This document shows, piece by piece, positions 60,670-64,000 of a stretch of 64,000 nt of DNA. The position numbers and the translations under genes are program-made. Under the pieces are notes generated by a model that did not search any database, was not told the DNA's origin, and worked only from the letters and a program-made list of their open reading frames with translations. The stretch is from Paenibacillus oceani. Lineage in GTDB: Bacteria; Bacillota; Bacilli; Paenibacillales; NBRC-103111. Position 1 is the stretch's first letter; the number at the start of each line of letters is the position of its first letter. Location of the stretch: assembly GCF_014705615.1 (NCBI RefSeq), contig NZ_JACXJA010000001.1, positions 248,001 through 312,000 of the forward strand. The letters run 5' to 3'.

Positions 60670-61575
60670 TTAGAAGATGCGGTAATTCGCCACGCGATAG
60701 GCTAACAGGTAAGAAAACGCGATCAGGATGAACGAAACGATCGACTTCAGCAAACCGACGGCCGTAGCGAAACCGAACTGCGCCTGCTGCACCCCCATGC
60801 GATAGACGAACGTATCGATAATATCCGCGCTTTCGTACACCGGCGGGCTGTACAGGTTGAAGATTTGCTCGAATCCGGCATTCAGCACGTTCCCGATGTT
60901 CAGCGTCAGCATCAGGATAATGATCGGCAGCATGCCGGGCAGCGTAATGTGCAGCGTCTGCTTGATCCGCCCCGCGCCGTCGATCTCCGCCGCTTCGTAC
61001 AACGACGGGTTAATGCCGGTCAGCGCGGCCAAGTAGACGATCGTGCCGAATCCGAACTCCTTCCATACGTCCGACATGACCATCACATACGGAAACCAGT
61101 CGTTGCTGCCCAAGAAAAATACAGGCTCGATGCCGAATAAGCCCAGCAATTGATTAAAGATGCCGGAGGACGGCGACAGCACATCGACCAATATCCCGCT
61201 TAACAGTACCCAGGACAGGAAGTGGGGCAAGTAGACGAGCGTCTGGAACGTTCGCTTGATCCATTCTCTTCGCAGCTCGTTGAGCAGGACGGCCACCGTA
61301 ATCGGCACGATCAGACCGGCTATTATTTTCATCGATGCGATATATACGGTATTGAAAAAGATACGCCCGATATCGGGATAATCGATCAGCAGTTGAAAGT
61401 TTTTCATCCCGATAAAGGGAGAGCCGAACAGTCCTTTGTTCGGAACGTATTTCTGAAACGCCATCATGATGCCGGCCATCGGAACGTAGCTGAAAATGAC
61501 GACCAGTACGATTCCCGGAACCAGCATCAGATGAAGCGGCCACTCTCTCTTCCAGATCCGCGCTAGCGCATTCAT
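60670..61575 (-). CDS. ABC sugar transporter permease (LplB/YteP-like)
   Basis: 301-residue permease. Helix 1 region LMLVPGIVLVVIFSYVPMAGIMMAFQKY and EAA loop YEAAEIDGAGRIKQTLHITLPGM (about 195-217) are clear, and it ends YRVANYRIF like LplB proteins. ATG at 61575 lies at good distance from GAGGTG; the in-frame GTG at 61584 is part of that ribosome site. Works with the LplC-like permease and the binding lipoprotein of this locus. Confidence 0.92.
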   Translation of the reverse strand: MNALARIWKREWPLHLMLVPGIVLVVIFSYVPMAGIMMAFQKYVPNKGLFGSPFIGMKNFQLLIDYPDIGRIFFNTVYIASMKIIAGLIVPITVAVLLNELRREWIKRTFQTLVYLPHFLSWVLLSGILVDVLSPSSGIFNQLLGLFGIEPVFFLGSNDWFPYVMVMSDVWKEFGFGTIVYLAALTGINPSLYEAAEIDGAGRIKQTLHITLPGMLPIIILMLTLNIGNVLNAGFEQIFNLYSPPVYESADIIDTFVYRMGVQQAQFGFATAVGLLKSIVSFILIAFSYLLAYRVANYRIF

Positions 61576-61677
61576 ATCATTCACCTCGCTGTATCCCTTC
61601 GGATGCTACCCTTGGATCGAACGAAAAAAGAGGGAGGGACCGATTACGCCCATCCCCCGATAGCTTCGTGTGTTCGA

Positions 61678-63321
61678 TTACTTTTTGGATTTGTACCATT
61701 CGTTCACTTCTTTGGTCATCGCATCGCCGCCGAGCTTCTTCCATTCTTCTATGAATTTATCGAACTCGTCGACCGATACTTGATTCATTATAATTTTGAA
61801 GAACACTTCGTCCCGCTTCTTGAGCAGAATCTCCTGCCTGTCCGCCATCGTCGGGGTCGGCGCGCCGTAGAACTTGTTTTGCAAATACTGTTTGTTCTTC
61901 TGGATGGACGGCACCAGCGAATACGCCCCGTTCGGACCGGAGATCAAATATTCCCACCACATGGTCGTATCGCCGTTCACATACTTCATCGCACGCTCAT
62001 ACCGCGTTCTTTGATCCTTCGTCTCCAGAATGCCCGAGTCTTTGTTCGCGATCGCCTTCGGCAGCACTTCCCCGTTATTGTCCATCTGCTTGCCTACGCG
62101 AAGCGGGCTGAGCAGCCAGTAGTTGTTGCCCTTCTCTACGCGGTCTTTGCCGTACTCGTATACTTTCTGCTCCTCCGTCGGATGGTTGTCGACCGCAATC
62201 CAGTGGTTCAGCAGCTTGATAACGCCTTCCGGATGCTTCGCTTTTTTGGAGATCACGTAATATTCGTCCACACCGAGCCCGATTTGCGATAAAGCGGGGC
62301 TGCTGTCCACGGATGGGATCGGGAACGCGCCCCACTCCTGCACCACTTTGCCGTCCTTCACTGCGCCTTTGGCGAGCTGGGCCGGCGTCCAGGACGCCCC
62401 GTACACCATGCCGATGCTGTTGTTATAGACGAGCTCCGCTTCTTTCTCCACGTCTTTTACCGAAAATTCGGGATCGATCAAGCCTTTCTTGAACATCTCC
62501 TGCAGCGCGGCCAGCGCCTGCTTCACTTGCGGCTGGATATCGCTGTTCATCAGTCCGCCGCGGCCGTCGTCGATCCAAATATTTTCATAGGCATGGTAGC
62601 CGTTAAGGAACGCCCGCAGTCCGGTTACCCCCGTGTCGCTATTGAACGGATTTTTACTAACCGCTAATCCGTACGACTTGCCCGTGCCGCCCGGGTCTTG
62701 CGTTTTGAACGCTTCGGCGATCTTCATAAAATCCGCCATCGTCTTCGGCTCGGGCAGGTTCAGCTTTTTCAGCCAATCCGTGCGCACATACAGGAACTGG
62801 TAGTTATACGGATTATAAGAGCTCGGAATCCCCATCAGCTTGTTGCCGAACATGGCCGTCTTCATCTGAGTGCCGCCGTCCATCGTCAGAAACTTCTTCG
62901 TTTCCTCCGACGCATGCTTGTTGTACACTTCCGTCAGATCTAGGATCATATCCGCTTCGGTCAGCTCTTTTAATTGGGTCGCGTTCACCAGCAGAAAGTC
63001 CGGAAGATCGTCGGAGGCGATTGTGATTTTCACCTTTTCCTTGAACTGGCTCGTATCTGCGATCCATTTGTTCGTTATTTTGACGCCGATATCTTTCTCG
63101 TACGCATCGTACACGGCGTTTTTCTGAAAGCTCTCGCCCGGATCGAACTTCAAGTACGGATCGCTTGGCGACACCGTCGATACCTCGATCACTTTGCTAC
63201 CTTGTTCGGATGTAGCGTTATCCGGCTGGTTTTGCGTTTCTTTGGCGTCTTTGCTGCATGCGGTCATCGCCAGGCAAAGCGCCAAAGCGCCGAACGAAAG
63301 TGCCTTCGTTTTCTTGTTCAT
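61678..63321 (-). CDS. Extracellular solute-binding lipoprotein (LplA-like)
   Basis: 547-residue binding lipoprotein heading a five-gene operon (lipoprotein, two permeases, YesM-like kinase, YesN-like regulator). Signal sequence ends MTAC with the lipidated cysteine at 22. Length above 500 and features such as YNYQFLYVRTDWLKKLNLPEPKTMADFMKIAEAF and GKSYGLAVSKNPF match LplA/YtcQ-type proteins that bind oligosaccharides. About 94 bp separate it from the first permease gene. Substrate unknown. Confidence 0.92.
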   Translation of the reverse strand: MNKKTKALSFGALALCLAMTACSKDAKETQNQPDNATSEQGSKVIEVSTVSPSDPYLKFDPGESFQKNAVYDAYEKDIGVKITNKWIADTSQFKEKVKITIASDDLPDFLLVNATQLKELTEADMILDLTEVYNKHASEETKKFLTMDGGTQMKTAMFGNKLMGIPSSYNPYNYQFLYVRTDWLKKLNLPEPKTMADFMKIAEAFKTQDPGGTGKSYGLAVSKNPFNSDTGVTGLRAFLNGYHAYENIWIDDGRGGLMNSDIQPQVKQALAALQEMFKKGLIDPEFSVKDVEKEAELVYNNSIGMVYGASWTPAQLAKGAVKDGKVVQEWGAFPIPSVDSSPALSQIGLGVDEYYVISKKAKHPEGVIKLLNHWIAVDNHPTEEQKVYEYGKDRVEKGNNYWLLSPLRVGKQMDNNGEVLPKAIANKDSGILETKDQRTRYERAMKYVNGDTTMWWEYLISGPNGAYSLVPSIQKNKQYLQNKFYGAPTPTMADRQEILLKKRDEVFFKIIMNQVSVDEFDKFIEEWKKLGGDAMTKEVNEWYKSKK

Positions 63322-63794
63322 ACTACCCCTCCATTTTATCTAACAGCCGTCCGGACTGTTGTTCCTGCTGTCCGTTAACCGGTTCCGAAGCACCGCCGCT
63401 TTCGTGCAGCGTCTTCCTAATTCAAGTATAGGTAGAGGACTGACCTGCAACCATATACTAGTCTTTACTTCGATATACACCTCTTGACGTGGAGGCACTC
63501 CGTTTGGAAGCACGGCCCCTGTTCATGCCGGCCCGCCGGGAGCAGGTAAACAAATGTATACGAAAGTCATAACTTATCTCTTTTGAAAGAATGGCCGCTT
63601 TTTTTATTCTTACAGTAAGAAGATTCCTGGATGCTTCGATCCTTATAGGGAAGGAATCGTGCGGAAAGGAGGCATTTTCGGTTCGCAATAAGCTGGAGCT
63701 CAAAAGGACGTAACCCGCAACGCCTGAAAATGTAAGCGATTTACCCTTGTATGGCTAAGGCTGCACTCCCCAAATATGGAAAGGAGCTGGATTT
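63322..63794. other. 473-bp divergent intergenic region with a possible structured leader
   Basis: Contains the promoters of the LplA operon (minus) and of the secreted-protein gene (plus). On the plus strand CATTTTC (63673-63679) can pair with GAAAATG (63726-63732), with GGTT/AACC pairing inside, giving a hairpin about 60 nt before the ATG. No riboswitch class was recognised. Confidence 0.4.
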
Positions 63795-64000
63795 ATGAGA
63801 TGGAAGCAAAAATGGGCGGCGATCGTGATGACGGCAATTATGTTGTTCACGCTCGTTCCCGCCGTGCAAGCGGAAGAAGTGGCGGTGCCGCCCGGGGTAC
63901 GGAATCTTGCTTTAGGACTGGATTATACATGGTCGGAAGCGCCGGGAGCAACGTATCCGGACACCGGCCGCAAGCTGACGGACGGCCAGTACGGCCTGCT
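63795..64000 (+). CDS. Start of a secreted protein (cut by window end)
   Basis: The first 68 codons are visible. ATG at 63795 follows AAAGGAGCTGG. The protein begins with a signal peptide (MRWKQKWAAIVMTAIMLFT, cleavage likely after AVQA near residue 26). The mature text NLALGLDYTWSEAP, TYPDTGRKLTDGQYG is typical of secreted carbohydrate-active or wall-associated proteins of Paenibacillus that begin with an F5/8-type or similar binding domain. The family cannot be fixed without the rest. Confidence 0.7.
   Translation, partial: MRWKQKWAAIVMTAIMLFTLVPAVQAEEVAVPPGVRNLALGLDYTWSEAPGATYPDTGRKLTDGQYGL

Noticed and set aside
63733-63748. cre-like TGTAAGCGATTTACC before the secreted-protein gene
   Set aside because: One extra base between the half-sites breaks the consensus.
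1-64000. CRISPR arrays, rRNA, tRNA, prophage or complete IS elements
   Set aside because: None recognised on reading; no regular spacer-repeat pattern, transposase or phage structural gene was seen.

Overview
The window looks like a chromosomal segment of a Gram-positive, spore-forming Firmicute of the Paenibacillus group. The basis is gene content: three sugar-type import loci with Lpl/Ytc-style permeases or solute-binding lipoproteins, a YesM/YesN two-component pair, large AraC regulators with a membrane sensor half, Spo0M, a Des-type lipid desaturase, a YtrA-type GntR/ABC operon, an xpt-pbuX operon under a purine riboswitch, and AGGAGG ribosome binding sites almost everywhere. No rRNA, tRNA, CRISPR array or complete insertion sequence was recognised. 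Species cannot be set from the sequence alone.

Layout. 0-9.3 kb: short AraC-type protein, desaturase, a GyrI-like protein, an unusual ArsR/GyrB-ATPase fusion, a chemotaxis receptor, a TVP38 protein, an alkyltransferase-like DNA repair protein and a TRM11-like methyltransferase. 9.3-16.2 kb: xanthine salvage operon with guanine-type riboswitch, nitroreductase with an Rrf2 regulator, beta-carbonic anhydrase, an MFS pump and a YdeI/OmdA protein. 16.2-22.2 kb: permease-permease-binding protein-AraC operon behind a cre-like box. 22.3-25.5 kb: NADAR plus NrtR-like Nudix pair, a second GyrI-like protein, a GIY-YIG protein and copy A of a 200-bp intergenic repeat. 25.7-33.5 kb: a catabolic-looking island in which a GntR-HTH/solute-binding-protein fusion faces a six-gene operon (two amidohydrolases, nitrilase-type hydrolase, class III aminotransferase, solute-binding lipoprotein, a decayed Tat beta-helix gene); both promoters share TGTACC repeats spaced 11 bp. 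33.5-44.3 kb: repeat copy B, PhnA-like protein, M14 carboxypeptidase, stalk-domain protein, a chemotaxis receptor with a switch-like leader, a YtrA/ABC operon, and an MFS exporter behind a leader-peptide attenuator. 44.3-48.4 kb: a 1000-residue protein carrying the LQRTxGNRAV motif of contractile-injection-system cargo, with a YbjN-domain partner and ThiM. 48.5-55.2 kb: kinase remnants, then a second permease-less binding-protein/Tat beta-helix cluster with two phosphoesterases and an AraC activator. 55.4-64 kb: Spo0M, a complete LplABC-YesMN locus, and the start of a secreted protein.

How the parts fit. Most of the window handles capture of extracellular compounds: surface binding lipoproteins deliver substrates to permeases, sensor kinases or membrane AraC proteins report the same substrates, and cre-like boxes would tie two operons to CcpA. 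The two clusters that have binding proteins and exported beta-helix proteins but no permeases either borrow permeases encoded elsewhere or use the binding proteins for sensing.

The best candidates for undescribed biology are the ArsR/GyrB-like regulator lacking the catalytic glutamate, the GntR/solute-binding-protein regulator with its matched operators, the LQRTMGNRAV protein with a YbjN partner but no injection machine nearby, the leader peptide whose codons pair with the Shine-Dalgarno of an MFS exporter, the mutually exclusive leader structures before a chemotaxis receptor, and the paired 200-bp repeats. All statements come from reading the sequence; no database search was made.
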